From contig CBDCGJ010000022.1 in NCBI GenBank assembly GCA_965216645.1, positions 1 through 64,000 on the forward strand: DNA of 64,000 nucleotides, in the 5' to 3' direction. Positions 7,729 through 16,751 of this stretch are shown here, one piece after another. Position 1 is the stretch's first letter; each line of letters begins with the position of its first letter. Made by a program: the position numbers and the translations under genes. This DNA is from CBDCGJ01 sp965216645 (lineage in GTDB: Bacteria > Pseudomonadota > Alphaproteobacteria > GCA-2731375). The notes beneath the pieces were generated by a model. That model was not told where the DNA came from and made no database searches. It was given only the letters and a program-made list of their open reading frames with translations.

Positions 7729-9755
7729 CCGCCGGAGCCCCCGGGTCTCCTCCCGACCACTCCGCGACCCCAGACGTTGTTGGAGCGATCGATATCCGGC
7801 AGCGCGCCGTCCGGATCGAGCTGCACGTGTCGCACGCGGCCTCCCGTCACCGTGACCACGATCTGCTCACGCTCGGCCCATGCCTCGACCGGAATCGAGA
7901 CGTCTTCCTCGGCGCCGTCCTGGTAGACGATCCTGACCTCGGCCGGCATCGGGATGCCCCCGCGGTTCTCGAGCGTCACCGTCGTCGTGTCCCCGCTGCG
8001 GCTCACGCCCGCCAGCGCCTGGTCCAGCACTCCGTTCTCATACACCCAGCCCCGGAAGAACCAGTCCAGGTCCTGCCCCGACGCGTCCTCCATCACACGG
8101 ATGAAGTCCGACGGCTGGGGGTGCTTGTACGCCCACGCCTCGATGTAAGTGCGGAACGCCGGATCGAACACGTCCGGCCCGAGGATCTTCTCGCGCAGGA
8201 GCACGAGCACGGCCGCCGGCTTGTTGTAGGCCTGGACTCCGATGTCGGCCTCCGAGATGCTGTCCGCGGGGGTCATCAGCGGCTGCCGGAGTCGTCGCGT
8301 GTCGTCGGCGATCTGTCCGGGCGCCATCTGCCCCGCCAGGATCGGATCACCGCCGGAGAACTCGATGCCCGAGTAATAGTTGATGAACGTGTTGAACCCC
8401 TCGTCCATCCACGCGTACCGGCGCTCGTCGGACCCGACGATCATGGGGAACCACGTGTGCCCGATCTCATGGTCGGTCACGGCGAACAGAAACGCACCGC
8501 GGGCCTGATAGGAGCAGAACACGATCATCGGGTATTCCATCCCGAGCGCGACGCCGGCGACGTTGATCGCGACCGGGTAGGGATAGTCGTACCACTGCTC
8601 GCTGTAGTACCGGACCGAATGGACGAGATACTCGGTGGAGCGCTCCCATCCCGTGAAGCCCTGGACGCCGATGCTCTCCTCAGGGTAGAAGGACATCATG
8701 AGGACGTCGTTCCAGCCCGCGGCGTCCCACACGAATCGATCCGACGCGGCCCACGCGAAGTCGCGCACGTTCTCGGCCCTGAACCGCCAGGTGAGAGGCC
8801 CATCGCCCTCCGGCCTGGTGTCGTCGTCCCCCGCTTCCTCCATGTCTATGATCATCACGGTCCGCTCCGACTCGCGCGCCACCTCGAGCCGCTCGATCTG
8901 CGCCGCCGTGAGCACCTCCTCCGGGTTCTGGAGCTCGCCGGTTGCCGCCACGACGTAGTCGCGGGGCACGGTCATGGAGACCTCGAAGTCGCCGTACTCG
9001 AGGTACCACTCGCCCTGCCCCAGGAAGGGCGAGTGGTTCCATCCGTTCACATCGTCGTAGGTGAACATCCGTGGATACCACTGGGCCAGCTGGTAGATGA
9101 TCCCTCGACGGATCTCCTGCCGACCCATGCGATCGCCGCCGGTTTTCGGGATCACGAACGAGAAGTCGATGTCCACGGCGATCTGCGCCCCGCCCGGGGC
9201 GAGCGGCTCGTCGAGGAGAATCTCCATCATCGTGTCCTCGATCCGGTACTCCGGCACGAGCGTCTCTCCGCCACGCTCGAGGGTCACCGCACCGATGTCG
9301 AAGCCGCCGTCGTCGAAGAAGCCGCCGTGCCGGACATTGCCACCGAGCTCCTCTGCCCTGAGCGCCCCGTAGCTGTCTTCCCGGAACAGGTTCTGGTCCA
9401 GCTGGAGCCAGAGGCTCGAGAGCGAATCGGGGCTGTTGTTCGTATAGGTGATCCGCTCGCGGCCGGTGATCGTATGATCCCCGTCGTCCAGGGTGACGTC
9501 GATCCGGTAGTCGGCCCGCTGCTGCCAGTACCCGTCTCCCGGTGTGCCCTGACCGGTGCGCCCGTCGTCCGGCTCGGGGAGGTCGAGAGGGGCGAACGCC
9601 CGGTCCCGATCGAAGGTCCTTCGCAACGAGTCCTGCCTCGCCCACTCCGCCGCCCGTGCGGCCGAATCGGCCCCCGCCTCCTGTGCGGGCGAGGGAGAGA
9701 ACGCCAGTACCAGCGCGAGCGACACCACCCCCGCGATCCTCATCGATCTGATCAT
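7725..9755 (-). CDS. M1 family metallopeptidase, exported
   Basis: A 676-aa protein with a signal peptide (residues 1-25). The zinc motif is HEIGH at 429-433, with the third ligand E452 in WMDEGFN. The substrate-binding motif GMEYP is at 405-409. An N-terminal beta domain (residues 75-280) precedes the catalytic domain; a C-terminal beta region with VYENGVLDQAL follows. This is the architecture of secreted M1 aminopeptidase-like enzymes common in Gemmatimonadota. It probably trims peptides in the periplasm or outside the cell. It is first in a tight operon with the MBL and DUF2461 genes. Confidence 0.93.
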   Translation of the reverse strand: MIRSMRIAGVVSLALVLAFSPSPAQEAGADSAARAAEWARQDSLRRTFDRDRAFAPLDLPEPDDGRTGQGTPGDGYWQQRADYRIDVTLDDGDHTITGRERITYTNNSPDSLSSLWLQLDQNLFREDSYGALRAEELGGNVRHGGFFDDGGFDIGAVTLERGGETLVPEYRIEDTMMEILLDEPLAPGGAQIAVDIDFSFVIPKTGGDRMGRQEIRRGIIYQLAQWYPRMFTYDDVNGWNHSPFLGQGEWYLEYGDFEVSMTVPRDYVVAATGELQNPEEVLTAAQIERLEVARESERTVMIIDMEEAGDDDTRPEGDGPLTWRFRAENVRDFAWAASDRFVWDAAGWNDVLMMSFYPEESIGVQGFTGWERSTEYLVHSVRYYSEQWYDYPYPVAINVAGVALGMEYPMIVFCSYQARGAFLFAVTDHEIGHTWFPMIVGSDERRYAWMDEGFNTFINYYSGIEFSGGDPILAGQMAPGQIADDTRRLRQPLMTPADSISEADIGVQAYNKPAAVLVLLREKILGPDVFDPAFRTYIEAWAYKHPQPSDFIRVMEDASGQDLDWFFRGWVYENGVLDQALAGVSRSGDTTTVTLENRGGIPMPAEVRIVYQDGAEEDVSIPVEAWAEREQIVVTVTGGRVRHVQLDPDGALPDIDRSNNVWGRGVVGRRPGGSGG

Positions 9756-9860
9756 CTATCGTCCGTCATCGTGGTCGAATCGTCGCCGCCGCAGGGACGG
9801 CGCCGGTACCCGCCGGGTCACTCTCGTCATAGGACAACGTACTAACACCGGGAAACGTGG

Positions 9861-10058
9861 TTAGTTTCCCGACCGGAAGATCCAGGCACCCTGCAGGGCG
9901 AGGACTCCGACGGCCAGCAGAATGACGGCGACGAGGAGCATCGCCGCGCCTGCCCGGCGTCCCCCGAACTGGAACGAGCCCGAGCTCGCCAGGAACAGCC
10001 GCAGTGCCACGAGGGCGCAGCCGGCCGCGACCGCATCGGTCCAGTGTATGGCGTCCAT
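9861..10058 (-). CDS. Small two-helix membrane protein
   Basis: A 65-aa protein with two hydrophobic segments (about residues 9-25 and 38-58) separated by a basic FGGRRAG turn, ending WIFRSGN. The start is ATG 10058. No family is recognised. It is divergent from the S9 peptidase gene, so the roughly 130 bp between them probably hold both promoters. Support comes from hydropathy and the absence of a competing gene. Confidence 0.5.
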   Translation of the reverse strand: MDAIHWTDAVAAGCALVALRLFLASSGSFQFGGRRAGAAMLLVAVILLAVGVLALQGAWIFRSGN

Positions 10059-10189
10059 CGCGCGAACGTACCCCCCGGCGGTCGGGCCTGACAGCGCACC
10101 GGATCCCCGCCCCTTGTAGGCGAGGCGGCGGGAGCCGCATCATGCGAGCGATCCCCGGCTCCCGTCCGTTCAACCCCGAAGAGGTGATC

Positions 10190-12365
10190 ATGGCCCGTCC
10201 CGTCCGCTCCAGCGTCTGCGTCCGTTCCGCAGTCGTCGCCCTCACGGTGTGGCTCTCCGTGCCGATGTCGGTCGACCGCCTGTCGGCACAGGAGAACGCC
10301 TGGACTCCCGAGCTGAGCATGCAGTTCCGCGCGATCGGGGGGACGGCCATATCGCCCGACGGCTCCCGCGTCGCCTACGTCGTGCGCGAACCGCTGATGG
10401 AGGGGAGCAAGTCCGAGTACCGCAGCCACATCTGGATGGCCGACGCGGCGACGGGCGCGACCTCGCAATGGACCCGGGGCGAGTCATCGACGGGGAGCCC
10501 CCGGTTTACGAACGACGGACGGTGGCTGACGTTCACGAGCTCCCGGGACGGTGGGGACGACGCTCCGGACGGCAGTCAGATCTGGGCCCTGCCGATCGAC
10601 GGCGGCGAGGCGCGGGTCATCACGGCATCCGAAAACGGGGTCGGCAACTACCGGATGTCGCCCGACGGTACCCGCATCGCGTTCGTGATGCGCGACCCGC
10701 TCACGGCGGACGAGAAGAAGGCGCGCGAGGAGAAGCGGGATGTCATCCTCGTGGACCAGGACTACAAGTTCGGACACCTCTACGTCGTCCTCTTCGACCC
10801 GGAAGTCGATGAGCCGGCTGCGCCCATCCGCCTCACGGCGGGCGACTTCCACGTGACCGGATGGAGCTGGTCGCCTCAGGGCGATGAGATCGTGTTCGCT
10901 CACCAGACCGATCCGCGGATCAACACGGGTCGGCTCACCGGCGACCTCTCGATCGTGACCGTCCCTTCGGCGTCCGAGATCGAGGCGATCCACGAGGCGC
11001 ACGCGTCGGCCGGGGACGACGCCGACAGTGAGCAGGACTCCGGCGTGCAGGAGGCGATGGAGGACCATCCCATGGCGGCCGGAGAGGTCCGATCTCTGCT
11101 GGACGGGCCCGGCGTGGAGAGCAGTCCCCACTGGTCGCCGGACGGCTCGCTGATCGCCTACACCTCCACCGGATCGCAGCCCGAGCCGATCGGACTCGGA
11201 GACATCCATGTGGTTGCGCCCGACGGATCGGGAGCGCGGAAGATCGTCGAGACGCCGAATCGGAGCGGCGGCGTGCTGGGCTGGTCGGCGGACTCCCAGG
11301 AGTTGTACGTCATCGAGTCGCTCGGCACCCGCAGGCATCTGATCGCCGTACCGGTCGACGGCGAGGAGGTCCGCTTCATCTCTTACGGCGACGGCGTGAT
11401 CGGCGCGCCCTCCATGACGCCCGACGCCGACATGATGGCGTTCACCTGGCAGACTCCAGACGAGCCCTGGGACGTTTTCGTCTCCCCCACGGACGGGTAC
11501 GACCCGAGGCGGGTCACCGACCTCCACGCCGACGTTCCGCGCCCCGCGATGGGCCGAACGGAGCTCGTGACCTGGGAGTCGACCGACGGCTTCGAGATCG
11601 AGGGTCTGCTGACCTACCCGGTCGGATACCGGGAGGGTGAGCGCGTGCCGCTGATCCTCAACGTTCACGGCGGGCCGGCCGGGGTATTCAGCCAGAGCTT
11701 CACGGGCGGCCCCTCGATCTACATGCTCCAGACGTTCGCACAGAAGGGGTTCGCCATCCTGCGCCCGAACCCGCGGGGCTCGACGGGCTACGGGAAGGAC
11801 TTCCGCTACGCCAACTTCCAGGACTGGGGATACGGCGACTTCCGTGACCTCATGACCGGCGTCGACCACGTGATCGACATGGGGGTCGGTGACCCGGACC
11901 GCCTGCTGCTCATGGGGTGGAGTTATGGCGGATACATGACCTCGTGGGCGGTCACGCAGACGGACCGTTTCAAGGCCGCCTCCATGGGAGCGGGCCTTCC
12001 CAACCTGATCTCGATGACGACCACGACCGACATCCAGGACTATCTGGTCGGGCACATGGGCGTGGAGTTCTGGGAGGACTACGAGCGCTACGAGCGTCAC
12101 TCGGCGATGTATCACATCGCCAACGTCGTCACGCCGACCCAGGTCATCCACGGGCGCCAACGACCTCCGCGTTCCGTTCACCCAGGGGCAGGAGTTCTAC
12201 CGGGCCCTGGACCGGCGCGGCGTCCCGACGGAGATGGTGGTCTACCCGCGCACGCCGCACGGGCCCACCGAGCCGAAATTCCTGATGGACGTCACGGACC
12301 GCATCCTCACGTGGTTCGACAAGCACGTCGAGGCGGACGTCGTGACTGCGGCCGGCGGCGACTGA
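10190..12365 (+). pseudogene. S9 prolyl oligopeptidase-family peptidase, one frameshift
   Basis: ATG 10190 follows GAAGAGGTG and begins a signal peptide ending RLSAQE. A PD40-type beta-propeller with repeated SPDG motifs follows, then a C-terminal alpha/beta hydrolase with HGGPAG and the nucleophile motif GWSYGGYM. At 12151-12154 one extra G breaks the frame just after TPTQVIHG. The +1 frame then continues with ANDLRVPF (catalytic Asp region) and RTPHG (catalytic His), ending at TGA 12363-12365. The full product would be about 724 aa, normal for the family. Without the frame correction the protein lacks Asp and His. No other decay is seen, so a sequencing indel is likely. Confidence 0.85.
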
Positions 12366-12372
12366 CGCGCGC

Positions 12373-13598
12373 GTGTCCGGGGTCCCCGCGTTCGACAGGG
12401 AGAGCGTCGTCAGGCTCTGGCTTCACCGTCAGGGCCTGACCGCCCCACGGGGGTCGACCGCCCTGTCGAAGTCCACGTTCATCGACCATCTCGAGCGAAC
12501 CGGGGCGCTGCAGCTCGACTCCGTGAACGTGGTCGACCGGGCTCACTATCTGACCCTGTGGAGCCGGTTCGGAGCGTACGACCGCTCGCGCGTCGACCGC
12601 TGGACCTACCGCGACCGGTCGGCGTACGAGTACTGGGGGCACGAGGCCTCGATCCTCCCGATCTCCCACCTCCCCGTCGGCCGGCGGGCGATGAGGCGGT
12701 TCCCGCCCGAGAGCTGGAGCGGCAAGTCGTGGTGGAGCCGGTTCGCGACCTCGACCGCGTCCAAGCGTCGGGTGCTCAAGCGGCTGCGGGAGGAGGGGCC
12801 GCTCGAGAGCTCCGACTTCGAGTTTCAGGAGGCGGAGCTCGGACCCGGGTCGGGCGGCCCGCCGAAGGGTGGATGCAGAAGGAGGACAAGCGATCCCTCA
12901 AGCTGCTCTGGCACGACGGCCGAGTCGCGGTCCACGAGCGCCGCCATTTCCGCTGCGTGTACGACATCGCGGACCGGGTGTACCCGGAGACCGACATCGC
13001 GAGCCCCATCGAGTACGAGGACAGCTGGCTCTTCGCCGGACTGTCGGGCTGCGGGATCGCGCCCGAGCGGCACCTGGTGAACTACTTCACAGGGCCCTCG
13101 CACAAGGCGGTCGAGCGAAAGAAGGTCATCGCCCGGAACCTGAAGCAAGGGCCGGATCGTCGAGGTCAAGGTGAAGGGCCTTCGCGGCCCGTGCTACGCC
13201 ATGCCCGAACACCTCGAGGGCATCGATGACCTGCCCGGAGCCGACCGGGACGAACCTGATCTGTCCGTTCGATTCGCTCCTCTGGCAGCGCAAGCGCGCC
13301 GAGGAGCTGCTCGGCTTCAAGTACACGATCGAGATCTACGTGCCGGCCGCGAAAGCGGGTATACGGGTACTACGTGCTACCCGATCCTCCACGAGGGACG
13401 GCTGGTCGGCCGGATCGACCCCAAGCTGCACCGCGATCGCGGCGTGCTGGAGATCAAGGCGATCCATCATGGAGCCCGACTTCCAGTCGTCGATGGGGTT
13501 CGTCGCCGCGTTCGGCGAGGCGGTCGACGACCTGGCCGAGCTTTCTCGGCGCCTCCGACATCGAGATGCCGAGCGGCTGGATGACGCAGTTGGGCTGA
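12373..13598 (+). pseudogene. YcaQ-like winged-helix protein, broken by about seven frameshifts
   Basis: Pieced together over three frames, this encodes a roughly 400-aa protein of the YcaQ/AlkX-like (HTH_42, winged-helix) family associated with interstrand crosslink repair. The start is GTG 12373 (SGVPAFDRESVVRLWLHR). Conserved pieces include LQLDSVNVVDRAHYLTLWSRFG, YWGHEASILP, LLWHDGRVAVHERRHFRCVYD, CPFDSLLWQRKRAEELLGF, RVYGYYVLP and IKAIHHEPDF. Frame changes occur near 12866 (missing base) and near 13150, 13235, 13350, 13385, 13475 and 13545 (extra bases). No in-frame stop or loss of conserved residues accompanies them. The density of indels next to a frameshifted S9 gene suggests assembly error more than decay. 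Confidence 0.75.
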
Positions 13599-13686
13599 CC
13601 CGACGGCAGCCGTCGGTGCTCGTCAGGCCCCTGGCGTGGACAGGGGCTACCCGTGTGACTGCAGGCGATTGGAGATTGGAGGCCTC

Positions 13687-15183
13687 ATGTTCACGATCCT
13701 GTCGAGACGGGCACTGCCCCTCTCGCTGATCCTCATGCTCGGGTGCGCTCCTGCGAGAGACCCGGAACCGGGATCGGTGGAAGCATCGTCCGTACCCGTC
13801 GGTACGCGGCCTAACGTCGTGGTCGTCGTGGTCGATGATCTGCGCGCCGACGAGTTCGGCGCGGCGGGACACCCCTGGCTGGAGACGCCGAACATCGACC
13901 GGCTCGCGGCGGAGGGAACCATGTTCACCCGGGCCTTCCACGCGGTCCCGCTGTGTTCGCCGAATCGGGCGTCCCTGCTGACCGGCCAGTACCCGTCGCG
14001 TCACGGCATCATCGACAACGTCGCGCGCAACCTGGCGAGTCATCGGCTCCAGACCTTCCCGCAGGCGCTCCAGGCGGACGGATACCGCACGGCTTTCTTC
14101 GGCAAGTGGCACATGGGAAACGATCCCACCCCCCGGCCGGGGTTCGACCGGTGGGCGGCGCTACCCGGGCAGGGGCGATCGGAGAATCCCGTCTTCTACG
14201 AGGGCGACGGCCTGCGTGAGGTGGAGGGGTATACGACCGACATCCTCACCGACCGGGCGATCGAGTTCATCCGGGAGCACTCGGCCAGCCCCTTCATGGT
14301 GTACGTCGCGCACAAAGCCGTGCACCCGGACATCGCGCAGCTCGACGACGGCTCGGTCGATCCCGCGACGTCGCGGGGGTTCGTTCCCGCCCCGCGGCAC
14401 CGCGGCCGGTACGACGACCGGACGTGGCCGCAGAAGCCCAACATGATCGAGTCGCTCTCCGACCTCGACGGCAAGCCTGCCCTGCGGGACGCGATCTCGC
14501 GCCGGGGCGGCGACCCTGTCGCGGTCCAGGACCGCTCGGGTCTCCGGACCAACGAGCAGACCATTCGCCGCCGCGCCGAGATGGTGCTCTCCGTCGACGA
14601 GGGAATCGGGCGCCTGCTGGAGACGCTCGAGGAGCTCGAGATCCTCGACGAGACCGTCGTCATCTTCACCAGCGACAACGGGTACTTCTACGGTGAGCAC
14701 GGGCTGACCAGCGAGCGACGGATGCCGTACGAGGACGGGATCCGGAACCCGTTCATCCTCCGATACCCGCCCGTCGCGGCCCGGGGCGCCAGCGTCGACG
14801 CTCTCGTGAGCACGGTGGATCTGGCCCCGACGATTCTGGAGCTGACCGGCATCGAGATCGGCGAACATGTGCAGGGACGCTCCACCGTGCCGCTCCTGCG
14901 CGACCCCTCGGCCCCGTGGCGGGAGTCCGTCCTCGTCGAGTTCTACACCTATGAGAACCCGTTCTCACACCTCGTGGATATGGACTACCGACTCATCCGA
15001 ACGGACCGATACAAATACATCCACTGGATGCAGCACCCCGGGATGGATGAGCTGTACGATCTGGAGTCGGATCCGTACGAGATCGACAACCGCGCGGCCG
15101 ACCCGGCTCTCGCCGATCTGCGTGATCGGCTCCGGGCCGACCTCGGTCGGCTCGTGCTCGAAGCCCTGGGACTCGGGTCGTGA
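13687..15183 (+). CDS. Sulfatase, exported (lipoprotein-like)
   Basis: A 498-aa type I sulfatase. The start ATG 13687 gives a signal peptide ending in a lipobox-like LMLGC (Cys20). Metal ligands VVVDDLRADEFG are at residues 48-58. The formylglycine motif is C90-S-P-N-R94 followed by ASLLTG, the Cys type that needs the FGE enzyme or an anaerobic SME. GKWHMG, an HKAVHPD segment and FTSDNGYFYGEHG are further conserved elements. The C-terminal LYDLESDPYEIDN is typical of polysaccharide sulfatases. It probably removes sulfate from algal or host glycans or other sulfate esters. No maturation enzyme is visible nearby. Confidence 0.93.
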   Translation: MFTILSRRALPLSLILMLGCAPARDPEPGSVEASSVPVGTRPNVVVVVVDDLRADEFGAAGHPWLETPNIDRLAAEGTMFTRAFHAVPLCSPNRASLLTGQYPSRHGIIDNVARNLASHRLQTFPQALQADGYRTAFFGKWHMGNDPTPRPGFDRWAALPGQGRSENPVFYEGDGLREVEGYTTDILTDRAIEFIREHSASPFMVYVAHKAVHPDIAQLDDGSVDPATSRGFVPAPRHRGRYDDRTWPQKPNMIESLSDLDGKPALRDAISRRGGDPVAVQDRSGLRTNEQTIRRRAEMVLSVDEGIGRLLETLEELEILDETVVIFTSDNGYFYGEHGLTSERRMPYEDGIRNPFILRYPPVAARGASVDALVSTVDLAPTILELTGIEIGEHVQGRSTVPLLRDPSAPWRESVLVEFYTYENPFSHLVDMDYRLIRTDRYKYIHWMQHPGMDELYDLESDPYEIDNRAADPALADLRDRLRADLGRLVLEALGLGS

Positions 15184-15189
15184 TGCGGC

Positions 15190-16608
15190 CTATCCCATGA
15201 TCGCCTTCGCCTCGAGAAACTCCTCGAGGCCGTAAATGCCCCACTCGCGCCCGTTGCCCGACTGCTTGTATCCGCCGAAGGGGGCTGCCATCTCACCGAA
15301 CGCCCCGTTGATGTGGACGTTGCCTGTCCGAAGACGGCGAGCGATGGCGCGCGCCTGGTCGACATCCTGCGCGGATACGTAGCCGGACAGCCCGTACGGC
15401 GTGTCGTTGGCGATCTCCACGGCGTGGTCGATGTCATCGTACCCGATGATGGTGAGGACGGGTCCGAAGATCTCCTCGCGCGCGATCGTCATGTCGTTCG
15501 TCGCGTGCGTGAAGACCGTCGGCTTGACGTAATACCCCGTCTCGAGGCCTTCAGGCTTCCCCGTGCCCCCGGCCGCGACGTTCGCTCCCTCGTCGATCCC
15601 GGTCTGAATGAGGTCCTGGATCTTCCGGAACTGCACGTCGGACACGACCGGACCGATCGTCGTGTCCTCCGCGTCCGGCGATCCCACCACAATCTTCTCG
15701 GCGGCGGCGGCCGCGACCTCCGCCGCTTCCTCCATGCGGGACTTCGGAACGAGCATGCGGGAAGGCGCGTTGCACGATTGCCCGGAGTTGTTGCACATGC
15801 GCCCGACGTCCCGCGCCACGGCGTCGGCGAACCCGTCGTCGTCGGCGATGATGTTCGCCGACTTTCCGCCCAGCTCCTGCGCGACCCGTTTCACCGTGGG
15901 AGCCGCGCCCTTCGCTACCTCCACCCCCGCCCGGGTGGACCCCGTGAACGACACCATGTCGATGTCGGGGTGCGACGAGATGGCGGCGCCGACCGTCGGG
16001 CCGTCGCCGTTGACCAGATTGAAAACCCCCGCTGGCACCCCGGCCTCGTCGAGGATCTCGGCGAAGATGATCGCGTTGAGCGGGGCGACCTCGGACGGCT
16101 TGAGCACCATCGTGCACCCCGCGGCGAGCGCCGGCGCCACCTTGCAGGCGATCTGGTTCGCCGGCCAGTTCCAGGGGGTGATGAGCCCGCACACGCCGAT
16201 CGGCTCCTTGACCACGGTCGCCTTGCCGAGTTGCTCCTCGAACTCGAACTCGCGGAGGACGGCGAGCGTGCTCATGAAGTGGCCCATCCCCGACGGGGCC
16301 TGGGCACGACTGGCGAGCTTCACCGGCGCTCCCATCTCCGCCGAGATCGTCTCCGCCATCTCGCCGAGGCGTCGTTTGTACGCCTCGATGATCTTCTCGA
16401 AGAGCTCGATCCGCTCCTCGCGCGTCGTCTGCGAATAGGTCTCGAAGGCCCGCCGCGCCGCGGCCACCGCGCGGTCCACGTCGGCCGCCGCGCCCATGGC
16501 GACCTGGGCGATCACGTCTTCGGTGGCCGGGTTGATCACGTCGATCCGGTCGTCCGTCGTGGGCGTGACCCACTCGCCATCGATGTAGAACTTCAGTGCG
16601 TTGTCCAA
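15190..16608 (-). CDS. Aldehyde dehydrogenase family protein
   Basis: A 472-aa NAD(P)-dependent aldehyde dehydrogenase of usual length. The oxyanion Asn is in PWNWP (N147), the general base in QELGGKS (E245), the catalytic Cys in NNSGQSC (C279), and the coenzyme motif is FTGSTRAGVEV. The C-terminal FGGYKQSGNGREWG is conserved. It is convergent with the sulfatase (6-bp gap) and divergent from the PQQ dehydrogenase. That neighbour could supply aldehydes from alcohols, but this is only inference. Confidence 0.95.
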   Translation of the reverse strand: MDNALKFYIDGEWVTPTTDDRIDVINPATEDVIAQVAMGAAADVDRAVAAARRAFETYSQTTREERIELFEKIIEAYKRRLGEMAETISAEMGAPVKLASRAQAPSGMGHFMSTLAVLREFEFEEQLGKATVVKEPIGVCGLITPWNWPANQIACKVAPALAAGCTMVLKPSEVAPLNAIIFAEILDEAGVPAGVFNLVNGDGPTVGAAISSHPDIDMVSFTGSTRAGVEVAKGAAPTVKRVAQELGGKSANIIADDDGFADAVARDVGRMCNNSGQSCNAPSRMLVPKSRMEEAAEVAAAAAEKIVVGSPDAEDTTIGPVVSDVQFRKIQDLIQTGIDEGANVAAGGTGKPEGLETGYYVKPTVFTHATNDMTIAREEIFGPVLTIIGYDDIDHAVEIANDTPYGLSGYVSAQDVDQARAIARRLRTGNVHINGAFGEMAAPFGGYKQSGNGREWGIYGLEEFLEAKAIMG

Positions 16609-16751
16609 AGCGTGTTCCCGGTCGGGTTGGAGTTTCTTCGAGCGGCGGCAAGATACAACGTCCGGCGCCCCGTGTCGGCCCGACGGGTGCGAGCGCTATT
16701 GTGGTGCCCCCGGATCGCCGCACCAGAAGGGCCCCGAACGCGGAGTACCCG

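Noticed and set aside
7644..9845. 733-aa plus-strand reading frame
   Set aside because: It is fully antisense to the M1 peptidase, shows no family motif and has the composition of a GC-rich shadow.
12151..13598. Programmed frameshifting in the S9 and YcaQ-like genes
   Set aside because: Eight frame changes in both directions, without slippery heptamers and unlike anything known for these families, fit error or decay much better.
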